DNA from: Lysobacteraceae bacterium | Lineage (GTDB): Bacteria; Pseudomonadota; Gammaproteobacteria; Xanthomonadales; Xanthomonadaceae | NCBI GenBank assembly: GCA_023954075.1 | Contig: JAMLIV010000001.1 | Coordinates: 1 to 64,000 of the forward strand | Length of the DNA: 64,000 nt | Reading direction: 5' to 3' | Shown: in pieces, positions 53,045 through 60,051 of the stretch | Numbering within the stretch: the stretch's first letter is position 1 | Layout: each line of letters begins with the position of its first letter | Notes under the pieces: model-generated | Databases searched by the model: none | Told to the model about the DNA's origin: nothing | The model's input: the letters and a program-made list of their open reading frames with translations, nothing else | Program-made: the position numbers and the translations under genes

Positions 53045-53631
53045 ACGGAGGCCGGGATTCGGGATTCGGGATTCGGGATTCGTCGGGGCTTCGGGAAGCC
53101 GCAGGCGCGCGGGACCAATCCCCAATCCCCAATCCCCAATCCCCGCGCTTGACTCTCATCGCCGCGCTCGACCGCAATCGCGCGATCGGCAAGGGCAACG
53201 CGCTTCCCTGGCACCTGCCCGATGACCTCAGGCGCTTCAAGGCGCTGACCCTGGGCAAGACCCTGCTCATGGGGCGCAAGACGGCCCGATCGCTGGGGCG
53301 TGCGCTGCCGGGGCGGCGCAACCTGGTGCTCACGCGCTACGGCACGGTGCCGTTCGAGGGCATGGAGGCGGTCGCAACGCTGGACGAAGCGCTCGCGCGT
53401 GCGGGCGGCGGCGAGCTGTGCGTGATCGGCGGCGGCGAGGCGTATGCCCTGACGCTGCCGCAGGCCGACGCCCTGCGCCTGACCTGGGTCGATGCCGCCA
53501 TCCCGGATGCGGATACCTTTTTCCCGGTGATCGACCCGGCTCTGTGGCAGGAAATCGGGCGCGAGCACCGCCCGGCCGACGCGCGCCACGCCTGGGCGAT
53601 GGATTTCGTCGACTACCGCCGGATCGGCTGA
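53041..53631 (+). CDS. folA: Dihydrofolate reductase with repeat-derived N-terminal extension
   Basis: Dihydrofolate reductase domain starting at [20 protein letters not shown], with [51 protein letters not shown] and the DADTFFP strand. Normal family proteins begin at the residue encoded by the TTG at 53149 (160 residues). The frame stays open from ATG 53041, overlapping the thyA stop, through a repeat, giving 196 residues with 36 extra low-complexity residues. Either the TTG is the working start or the extension is translated by coupling to thyA. Coordinates use the longer option. Confidence 0.9.
   Translation: MNGGRDSGFGIRDSSGLREAAGARDQSPIPNPQSPRLTLIAALDRNRAIGKGNALPWHLPDDLRRFKALTLGKTLLMGRKTARSLGRALPGRRNLVLTRYGTVPFEGMEAVATLDEALARAGGGELCVIGGGEAYALTLPQADALRLTWVDAAIPDADTFFPVIDPALWQEIGREHRPADARHAWAMDFVDYRRIG
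53053..53144 (+). repeat. Heptanucleotide inverted repeat element in folA leader
   Basis: Four copies of CGGGATT (53053-53080) face four copies of AATCCCC (53117-53144). The arms can pair six of every seven bases, giving a long hairpin with regular mismatches. The 36-bp centre contains GGCTTC-GG-GAAGCC, itself a hairpin. I recall similar heptamer blocks in intergenic regions of Xanthomonadaceae. Here the element sits at the start of folA and is read in frame. Confidence 0.85.
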
Positions 53632-53664
53632 GCCGGGGCGGCCCTGGCCTGATCTGCCGTCGGC

Positions 53665-53678
53665 TTGACCTGCGTCAA
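53665..53678. promoter_or_regulatory. FNR/CRP-like palindrome, upstream copy
   Basis: TTGAC-ctgc-GTCAA is a perfect 14-bp palindrome, extended to 9-bp arms (CGGCTTGAC). It could be a regulator box or part of a folA terminator hairpin. It lies 52 bp upstream, centre to centre, from the FNR box at 53717. Confidence 0.45.
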
Positions 53679-53716
53679 GCCGGGACGTGAGCCGCAGCTG
53701 ACCGTCCGGCTCCGGT

Positions 53717-53730
53717 TTGATGATGATCAA
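53717..53730. promoter_or_regulatory. Consensus FNR/Anr box upstream of the porin gene
   Basis: TTGAT-gatg-ATCAA matches the FNR consensus exactly. Its centre is about 30 bp upstream of a TATCGT hexamer (53753-53758). That would place it near -41.5 relative to a start near 53765, the standard position for class II activation. The porin start is at 53789. Confidence 0.65.
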
Positions 53731-53788
53731 GCGGGCGGGGGAGGCCCGAACCTATCGTCACCGGCAGTATCCGTGAGCGAGGTTTCCC

Positions 53789-55015
53789 ATGAAAATGCTG
53801 AAGATTCTCGGCATCGGCCTGTCCCTGGCGTCGCTGGTCGCCGCGAACGGCGTCCAGGCGGCCGAGGGCAAGCCGATTTTCGACGTGCGCTACCGCTACG
53901 AGCACGTCGAGCAGGACAACGCGCTGGCGCACGCCGTGATGAACTCGGTGCGCACCCGGCTGGGCTATGCCACCGGCGTCCACGGCGGTTTTTCCGCGCT
54001 GGTGGAAGTGGATCACGTCGGCCACCTGGGCGGCGACTACAACGACACCCGCAACGGCCACACCGGCCGCTCGCTGATCCCCGATCCGAGCGGTGCCGCA
54101 GTCAACCAGGCCTGGGTGCGCCACTCGGGCGACTACGGCAGCCTGACGGTGGGCCGCCAGCGCATCAACCTGGGCAACCAGCGCTTCGTTGGCGGTGTGG
54201 GTTGGCGGCAGAACGAACAGACCTACGATGGCGCGATGCTGCAGCTCAATCCGGGCAGGGATCTCGCCCTGTCCTACGCCTACATCGGCCGGGTGAACAC
54301 GATTTGGGGACCGGATACCGGCGCGTTTGCAACCGCCGTCAACCCGGCCCGCGTCGATGGCGACAGCCACCTGTTCGACCTGCGCTGGGCGTTCACGCCG
54401 AGCTTCAGCCTGGGTGCCTACCACTACCGCCTGGGGCTGGACGACCTCGCGATTGCGCCCACGGCCGCGCGCGGGACGCTTTCCAGCGCCACCACCGGGC
54501 TGCGCGCCCAGGGCAGGAGCGGCGCGCTGGATTATGTTCTGGAATACGCCACGCAGAAGGATGCCGAGGGCAATCCGCTGGCGCTGGATTCGCGCTACCA
54601 CCTGATCGAAGTGGGCTATGCCTTCGAGCAGGTGAAGCTGCGCGCCGGGCAGGAGGTGCTGGGTGCCGGCAGCGGCGCGGGCAACCGCGCCTTCCAGACC
54701 CCGCTGGCGACCAAGCACGCCTTCCAGGGCTGGGCCGACATGTTCCTCACCACGCCCGCCGATGGCGTGGATGACCGCTATGTTGGCGTCACCGTGCCGC
54801 TGGGCGGCGGCAATCTGCAGGGCTGGTACCACGATTTCACCCCCGAGCGCGGCGGCGGCGACTACGGCAGCGAGTTCGACCTGAGCTACGCGCGCCCGAT
54901 TCCCGGTATCAAGGGTCTGTCGGGCCTGGTTAAATACGCCAGCTACAGCTCCGACGACCGCGCCCGCACCGTGGATGCCGACAAGTTCTGGGTGCAGCTC
55001 CAGTACGCGTTCTGA
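53789..55015 (+). CDS. Outer-membrane porin / alginate-export-like beta-barrel protein
   Basis: A 408-residue exported protein with a signal peptide ending GVQAAEG. The mature part begins FDVRYRYEHVEQDNALAHA, followed by NSVRTRLGYATG, WVRHSGDYGSLTVGRQRINLGNQR and a barrel of amphipathic strands, ending in aromatic QLQYAF. The layout resembles porins of the alginate_exp-like group. Two FNR-type palindromes precede it, so oxygen-linked control is probable. No substrate can be stated. Confidence 0.85.
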   Translation: MKMLKILGIGLSLASLVAANGVQAAEGKPIFDVRYRYEHVEQDNALAHAVMNSVRTRLGYATGVHGGFSALVEVDHVGHLGGDYNDTRNGHTGRSLIPDPSGAAVNQAWVRHSGDYGSLTVGRQRINLGNQRFVGGVGWRQNEQTYDGAMLQLNPGRDLALSYAYIGRVNTIWGPDTGAFATAVNPARVDGDSHLFDLRWAFTPSFSLGAYHYRLGLDDLAIAPTAARGTLSSATTGLRAQGRSGALDYVLEYATQKDAEGNPLALDSRYHLIEVGYAFEQVKLRAGQEVLGAGSGAGNRAFQTPLATKHAFQGWADMFLTTPADGVDDRYVGVTVPLGGGNLQGWYHDFTPERGGGDYGSEFDLSYARPIPGIKGLSGLVKYASYSSDDRARTVDADKFWVQLQYAF

Positions 55016-55438
55016 GCCGATGAAAACGGCCTGGCATATGTCCTGCCCGGGTATTTCACGCGGGATGGCATCAGCGGTCACTTGGGCTTGATTCACCCCT
55101 CCGAAGAGTCGCCGTATGACTGGCAGCATGTAGTCAACCACACCTCTGCCGATGGCACGCTTGCAGGGGGTGCGTATCGCTCCCCCTCGATGATCGGCAG
55201 CTTGCCGAATGGCGGTTCAGCCTGGCGCGCATTGATCTGGACGCGGGATACCGGCCACGTGCTGGCACCGGAACTGCTGCAGGAGCTGGGGCAGGCTCTG
55301 GATTGGCCTCCGATGTGGATTACAGCGATCTCTCCGAGCGGGGAATACCTCGTGGTGACCACGGGAGAAATATTTCAGCCTGGCATGGGCACGCCTTCCA
55401 CGGCACGTTCCGCCTTGCTTCGGTTGATAAATAAATAG
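55016..55438 (+). pseudogene. 3' remnant of an unidentified gene, in phase behind the porin stop
   Basis: From the porin TGA the same frame stays open for 140 codons to TAG at 55436-55438, reading DENGLAYVLPGYFTRDG and onward to ISPSGEYLVVTT and RLINK. There is no ATG; a TTG at 55082 could only give 118 residues with no ribosome site. The tract is lower in GC than its neighbours, ending in an A/T-rich tail. It looks like the C-terminus of a larger protein whose 5' part was lost. I cannot identify the parent family. Confidence 0.5.
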
Positions 55439-55496
55439 ATAGAAGCATCCCGCCTCCCGGCACCAGGGAAGGCCTGAACGAGCCGCTGCCAGACAG

Positions 55497-55533
55497 AAAA
55501 ACCGCGACTGCGCGACGCCCGGTTCCGCGCAGT
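55497..55533 (-). terminator. Terminator after the lptD-apaH operon
   Basis: On the minus strand an 8-bp stem, ACTGCGCG/CGCGCAGT (55526-55533 and 55507-55514), is followed by CGCGG and five T residues (55497-55501). It lies 27 bases past the apaH stop. Confidence 0.7.
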
Positions 55534-55559
55534 GCGCCGCCGGGCGCGCCGCCGCGGCG

Positions 55560-56414
55560 TCAGCGGCGCGCGGTACCGCGCGTCACCGGTGGCGCATCAC
55601 ATCCCGCCACCTGCACGAAGCGTGGGGTTTCCTCGTCCAGCGCCAGCGCGGTGAGTTTCCCGCCCCAGACGCAGCCGGTGTCGATGCCGTGGATGCCAAA
55701 ACCCATGTAGAGGCCCAGCGTGGACCAGTGGCCGAACACGATCTTCAGCTCGCGCGTGACCTGCCCCGGCACCATGAACCACGGGTAGGTCCCGGGCTTC
55801 TGCGTGCCAGGAGCCCCCTTGTCGGCGAACGAGATGGTGCCGCGCGGGGTGCAGTAGCGCATCCGGGTGAACACGTTGATGATCGCGCGCAGCCGGTCCA
55901 TGCCCTGCAGTCGCGGATGGAAGGTGTCGGGCCGATTGCCGTACATGCCCGACAGCAGGGCGCGCGGGTTGGGGCCGTGCAGGCGCTGGTGCACTTCGGC
56001 GGCGTGGCGTTCGGCCTGCGCCAGGGTCCAGCGCGGTGCCAGCGCCGCGTGCACCATGGCCCAGCCCAGGGCGTGGTCGACATGGATCAGGGGCCGCATC
56101 CGCAGCCACTCCAGCAGCTCGTCGCGGTCGGGAGCGAACAGCACGGCGCGTAGGTCGGGGTTCACCCGCGCCTGTTCCTCCTCGCGGCGCTGCGCGATCG
56201 CCAGCAGCGAGAGGTCGTGGTTGCCCAGCACCACCTGGCTGTTGGCATCGAGCGACTTCACCAGGCGCAGGGTTTCCAGCGACTGCCCGCCGCGGTTGAC
56301 CAGGTCGCCGCAGAACCACAGGCGGTCGCGCGCCGGGTCGAAGCCGATGGCGTCCAGCAGGCGACAGGTGGCGTCGTGGCAACCCTGCAGGTCGCCGATT
56401 GCCCAGATCGCCAT
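55560..56414 (-). CDS. apaH: Symmetrical bis(5'-nucleosyl)-tetraphosphatase
   Basis: A 284-residue phosphoesterase that splits Ap4A into two ADP and can remove Np4 caps from RNA. Metal-site motifs GDLQGC, CGDLVNRGG, LGNHD and FGHWS are intact. The start at 56414 ([11 protein letters not shown]) overlaps the apaG stop by one base. It is last in the lptD-surA-pdxA-rsmA-apaG-apaH operon. Confidence 0.96.
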   Translation of the reverse strand: MAIWAIGDLQGCHDATCRLLDAIGFDPARDRLWFCGDLVNRGGQSLETLRLVKSLDANSQVVLGNHDLSLLAIAQRREEEQARVNPDLRAVLFAPDRDELLEWLRMRPLIHVDHALGWAMVHAALAPRWTLAQAERHAAEVHQRLHGPNPRALLSGMYGNRPDTFHPRLQGMDRLRAIINVFTRMRYCTPRGTISFADKGAPGTQKPGTYPWFMVPGQVTRELKIVFGHWSTLGLYMGFGIHGIDTGCVWGGKLTALALDEETPRFVQVAGCDAPPVTRGTARR

Positions 56415-56797
56415 CAGTGCAGCGTGCGCGGGATCGAGAGGGTGAAGCGCGGGATCGGCGCCTCGAAGCGCGTGCCGTCGTCGGTGATCCACTGGTAGGC
56501 GCCGGTCATGGTCCCCATCGTGGTTTCGAGTACCGCGCCGGAGGTGTATTCGAAGCCCTCGCCCGGGCGCAGGCGGGGCTGTTCGCCCACCACGCCCTCG
56601 CCGCGCACTTCCTCGACCCGCCCGTTGGCGTCGGTGATGATCCAGTGGCGCGAAAGGAGTTGCGCCGGCGTGTTTCCGCGGTTGCGCAGGTGGATGGTGT
56701 AGGCGAAGACGTAGCGGTTCTGCTCGGGCGCGGACTGCTCGTCGAGGTAGCGCGTGCGCACCTGGATGTCGATGGCGGGGCGGTCTGGGATATCCAT
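56414..56797 (-). CDS. apaG: ApaG protein
   Basis: A 127-residue fibronectin-III-like domain protein. Markers are [50 protein letters not shown] and TMTGAYQW. The molecular role is not settled; it is always found with apaH, as here. Confidence 0.95.
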   Translation of the reverse strand: MDIPDRPAIDIQVRTRYLDEQSAPEQNRYVFAYTIHLRNRGNTPAQLLSRHWIITDANGRVEEVRGEGVVGEQPRLRPGEGFEYTSGAVLETTMGTMTGAYQWITDDGTRFEAPIPRFTLSIPRTLH

Positions 56798-56836
56798 GCC
56801 GGACAGTCTAGCGGCATACCCGCCGCGGGGAAGAGG

Positions 56837-57661
56837 TCAGCCGCCGGCTGCGGCGGCGTGATTGGCCAGGGCGATGAAGCGCGCCACGTCGATGCGTTCG
56901 GCGCGGTCGCCCGGATCGATGCCGACCGCTTCCATCCACGCCGGTGGGCAGACTTCGTGCAGGGCGTTGCGCAGGGTCTTGCGACGCTGCCCGAAGGCGG
57001 CTTTGACGATGCGGGAAAAAACCGCCGGGTCCGCGATTCCGATTTCCGAGGGCGCGCGCGGCAGCAGCCGCACGATCGCCGAATCGACCTTCGGCGGTGG
57101 CCGGAACGCGCCCGGCGGTACGCGGAACAGTGCCTGCACCCGCGCATGCGCCTGAAGCATCACCGACAGGCGTCCGTAAACCTTGCTGCCGGGCTCGGCC
57201 GCCATCCGGTCCACGACTTCCTTCTGCAGCATGAAGTGCATGTCGACGATGGATGCGGCGTGGTCGAGCGCGTGGAACAGGATCGGCGAGGAGATGTTGT
57301 AGGGCAGGTTGCCGACCAGGCGGATCGGGCCGTTTTTCCCGAGCGTGGAGAGATCGACCTCCAGCACGTCCGCATGGATGATCCGCAGCGGTGCCACGCC
57401 CGCGCTGATGCGCTCCAGCCCGGCGATGAGATCGCGGTCGAATTCGATCACGGTGAGCGCCGGATCGGGCGGCGCATCGCCCGAGACTTCGAGGATGCGG
57501 CGCAGCAGGGGCAGCGTCAGCGCGCCCTGGCCGGGGCCGATTTCGACCAGGCGATCGCCGGGTGCGGGATCGATGGCGCGCACGATCCTGTCCACGACGC
57601 CGGCCTCGTGCAGGAAGTGCTGCCCGAGCTGCTTCTTGGTCTGGTAGCGGTCCGCGTGCAT
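56837..57661 (-). CDS. rsmA: 16S rRNA m6(2)A1518/A1519 dimethyltransferase
   Basis: A 274-residue SAM enzyme (KsgA) that dimethylates two adenines of the 3' helix of 16S rRNA. KKQLGQHFL, EIGPGQGALT, VIEFDRDL and catalytic NLPYNISSPIL are intact, and FGQRRKTLRNAL lies in the C-terminal part. The start at 57661 is two bases after the pdxA stop. Confidence 0.96.
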   Translation of the reverse strand: MHADRYQTKKQLGQHFLHEAGVVDRIVRAIDPAPGDRLVEIGPGQGALTLPLLRRILEVSGDAPPDPALTVIEFDRDLIAGLERISAGVAPLRIIHADVLEVDLSTLGKNGPIRLVGNLPYNISSPILFHALDHAASIVDMHFMLQKEVVDRMAAEPGSKVYGRLSVMLQAHARVQALFRVPPGAFRPPPKVDSAIVRLLPRAPSEIGIADPAVFSRIVKAAFGQRRKTLRNALHEVCPPAWMEAVGIDPGDRAERIDVARFIALANHAAAAGG

Positions 57662-57663
57662 GT

Positions 57664-58668
57664 TCAGGCCAGCAGCCGGGGCGCGAGTCGCGCGCGCCGG
57701 GCGGCGAACCCGATGGCGCATTTGGCGGCGAGGATCATGCTGGAGGGATCCGCTTCGCCGCGGCCCGCCAGTTCCAGCGCCGTGCCGTGGTCCACCGCCA
57801 CGCGCACGTAGGGCAGGCCCAGGGTGATGTTCACCGCGTTTTCGAAGCCGGCGTGCTTGAGCACCGGCAGGCCCTGGTCGTGGTACATCGCCAGCACCGC
57901 GTCGACTTCCTGCAGTTTCTGCGGGAGGAAGGCGGTATCGGCCGGCAGCGGGCCGGTCAGCTGCATGCCGCGCGCGCGCAGCGCGTCGAGCACCGGGGTG
58001 ATGACCTCGATTTCCTCGCGGCCCAGATGGCCGCCTTCGCCGGCGTGCGGATTGAGGCCCAGCACGGCGATGCGCGGGGCGAGGATGCCGAAGTCGGCCA
58101 TGAGCGCCGCGTGCAGGATTTCCAGCGTGCCACGCAGGCCCTCGCGGGTGAGGGCGTCAGGCACCGCGCGCAGCGGCAGGTGGGTGGTGGCGAGCGCGAC
58201 GCGCAGCTGCGCGCTGGCCAGCATCATCACCACTTCGCAGCCAGCCTCGGCGGCCAGGAGTTCGGTGGTGCCGGTGTAGGCGATGCCGGCCTCATTGAGG
58301 ATGCCCTTGTGCACCGGCCCGGTGACCAGCCCGGACAGGGTGCCGGCGGCGGCCAGGCGCGCGCCTTCCAGCAGGCTGTCGTGGACGTAGGCGCTGTTGC
58401 GGGCGTCGAGCTGCCCGAATCGGCCGGGAACCCGGCGCGGGCGGTGCAGAAGACGCAGCTGGCCCGGGCCGGCGACGGACGCATCGGGCGGCAGCAGCTC
58501 CAGGGGTTTTCCGATGCTTGCGGCGGCTTCGCGCAGCAGGTCGCCGTCGGCAATGGCCACAAGCGCGTTGCCCAGCGTGGTCTGCGCCAGGTGCGCGCAC
58601 AGTTCCGGCCCGATGCCTGCCGGTTCGCCGGGAATCAGGCCCAGCAGCGCGGGCGTGGCACCATCCAT
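57664..58668 (-). CDS. pdxA: 4-hydroxythreonine-4-phosphate dehydrogenase
   Basis: A 334-residue NAD- and metal-dependent enzyme of pyridoxal phosphate synthesis. GLIPGEPAGIGPEL at the N-terminus, TGPVHKGILNEAG, TGTTELLA, GLNPHAGEGGHLGREE and YHDQGLPVLKHAGF carry substrate and metal ligands. Start 58668 gives MDGATPALLGL. Together with pdxH (46711) it covers two steps of the pathway. Confidence 0.96.
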   Translation of the reverse strand: MDGATPALLGLIPGEPAGIGPELCAHLAQTTLGNALVAIADGDLLREAAASIGKPLELLPPDASVAGPGQLRLLHRPRRVPGRFGQLDARNSAYVHDSLLEGARLAAAGTLSGLVTGPVHKGILNEAGIAYTGTTELLAAEAGCEVVMMLASAQLRVALATTHLPLRAVPDALTREGLRGTLEILHAALMADFGILAPRIAVLGLNPHAGEGGHLGREEIEVITPVLDALRARGMQLTGPLPADTAFLPQKLQEVDAVLAMYHDQGLPVLKHAGFENAVNITLGLPYVRVAVDHGTALELAGRGEADPSSMILAAKCAIGFAARRARLAPRLLA

Positions 58669-58693
58669 TCGACGAGGCCGCGCCGCGGCGCGC

Positions 58694-59995
58694 TCAGCCG
58701 TTGCCGCCGAGGCGCTCGTCCACGTAGGACTCATCCCGCATCTGGCGCAGGAAGCGGTCGAACTCCTCGTCGGCCTTGCGCCGCACGATGGTCTCGCGCA
58801 TGCGGTTGCGCTGTGCTTCCTGGGTCACGTCCTGCTGCCGGGTGCCAAGGCGCTGGATCAGGTGCCAGCCCACGTCGCTGGCGAACGGCTGGGACAGTTC
58901 GTCGTCCTGAAGATTCTCGAGCACGTCGGCCACCGCCTTGCCCCACGCGGAAACGGGAAACCAGCCCATGTCGCCGCCCTGGGCGCGCGTGATCGGGTCG
59001 TCCGAGCCCTCGCGCGCCACCTTGGCGAAATCTTCGCCGCCCGCGATGCGGGCGCGCAGCGCGTCGATCTTGGCGCGCGCCTGCTCGCGGCTGACCACGT
59101 CGTTCGCGCGCACCATCAGTCCGCGCGCGTGGTACTCGGTCACGATCTCGGTTTCGCGGTCGCGGGTTTCGATGACGCGGATGAGGCTGAAGCCGCTGGG
59201 TCCGCGCAGCGGCTCGGATACGCCGCCCTGCGCCAGCGAAGGCAGCGCGTCGGCAAAAAGCGGCGGGATCTCGTCCATGCTGCGCCAGCCCATGTCGCCG
59301 CCTTCCAGCGCGGTCTGGTGGTCCGAATAGCGCATGGCGGCGGCGGCGAAATCCATCTCGCCGCGCGTGATCAGGTCGCGCACGCCGTCGATCTTGGTCT
59401 TGGCGGTTTCGATCTGCTCGGGCGTGGCGCCATCGGGCAGCGCCACGAGGATGTAGCCCAGATGCACCTGGGGCTGATCGGCGCCGCGCGAGGCCAGGGC
59501 GTTGTCGATTTCCGTCTCGCTGACGCTGACCCGGCTCTGCACGAAGTTCTGCTGCAGCCGCGCCACGATCATTTCATCGCGAATCTGCTGGCGGAAGTCC
59601 TCGAAGCCGCCGCTCGAACCCGACACCTGCTGGCGCAGCTGCTCCATCGTCAGGTTCTGCTGCTGGGCGATGCGGGCGATGGTCTGGTCCAGCTCGATGT
59701 CGGCGATCCGCAGCCCCATGCCTTCGGCACGCTGCAGCTGCAGGCGCATCATCACCAGCCGCTCCAGCACCTGCTTTTCCAGCACCGCATCCGGCGGAAG
59801 CTGGTCGGTGCGGCTGCTGAAGCGTTCCTTGATGTTGCGTACGGCCTGATCCAGCTCCGAGCGCAGGATCACGTCCTCTTCCACGACCGCCACGATGCCG
59901 TCGATCGGGGTCGTGTGCAGGGCCTGGGAAAAAGCGCCCGGCGCCAGGCCGAGGAGCAGGGTGAAAGCCAGAAGGCGGGCGGAGGATATGGTCAT
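58694..59995 (-). CDS. surA: Periplasmic peptidyl-prolyl isomerase and chaperone SurA
   Basis: A 433-residue chaperone for outer-membrane proteins, including LptD. The signal peptide ends GAFSQA. The N-terminal chaperone domain is DGIVAVVEEDVILRSELDQA onward. Two parvulin domains follow, visible as HLGYILVALPDGATPEQ with GGDMGWRS, and ARGLMVRAND with GGDMGWFP. Start 59995 fits the signal peptide. Confidence 0.96.
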   Translation of the reverse strand: MTISSARLLAFTLLLGLAPGAFSQALHTTPIDGIVAVVEEDVILRSELDQAVRNIKERFSSRTDQLPPDAVLEKQVLERLVMMRLQLQRAEGMGLRIADIELDQTIARIAQQQNLTMEQLRQQVSGSSGGFEDFRQQIRDEMIVARLQQNFVQSRVSVSETEIDNALASRGADQPQVHLGYILVALPDGATPEQIETAKTKIDGVRDLITRGEMDFAAAAMRYSDHQTALEGGDMGWRSMDEIPPLFADALPSLAQGGVSEPLRGPSGFSLIRVIETRDRETEIVTEYHARGLMVRANDVVSREQARAKIDALRARIAGGEDFAKVAREGSDDPITRAQGGDMGWFPVSAWGKAVADVLENLQDDELSQPFASDVGWHLIQRLGTRQQDVTQEAQRNRMRETIVRRKADEEFDRFLRQMRDESYVDERLGGNG

Positions 59996-60051
59996 GTTCG
60001 GGGATTCGATGGCGGGGGCCGGGGGCGCGGCGCGGTTCCGCGCCGCACCGT

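Noticed and set aside
53053..53144. Regular short repeats as a possible CRISPR array
   Set aside because: Units are 7 bp with no spacers and the arms are inverted; no cas genes are present.
53665..53678. A simple terminator for folA
   Set aside because: The hairpin is good but no T-tract follows, and the core matches a regulator palindrome; kept as a low-confidence site instead.
55082..55438. A normal 118-residue gene from TTG 55082
   Set aside because: No ribosome site, and the same frame is open back to the porin stop, so a truncated remnant is more likely.
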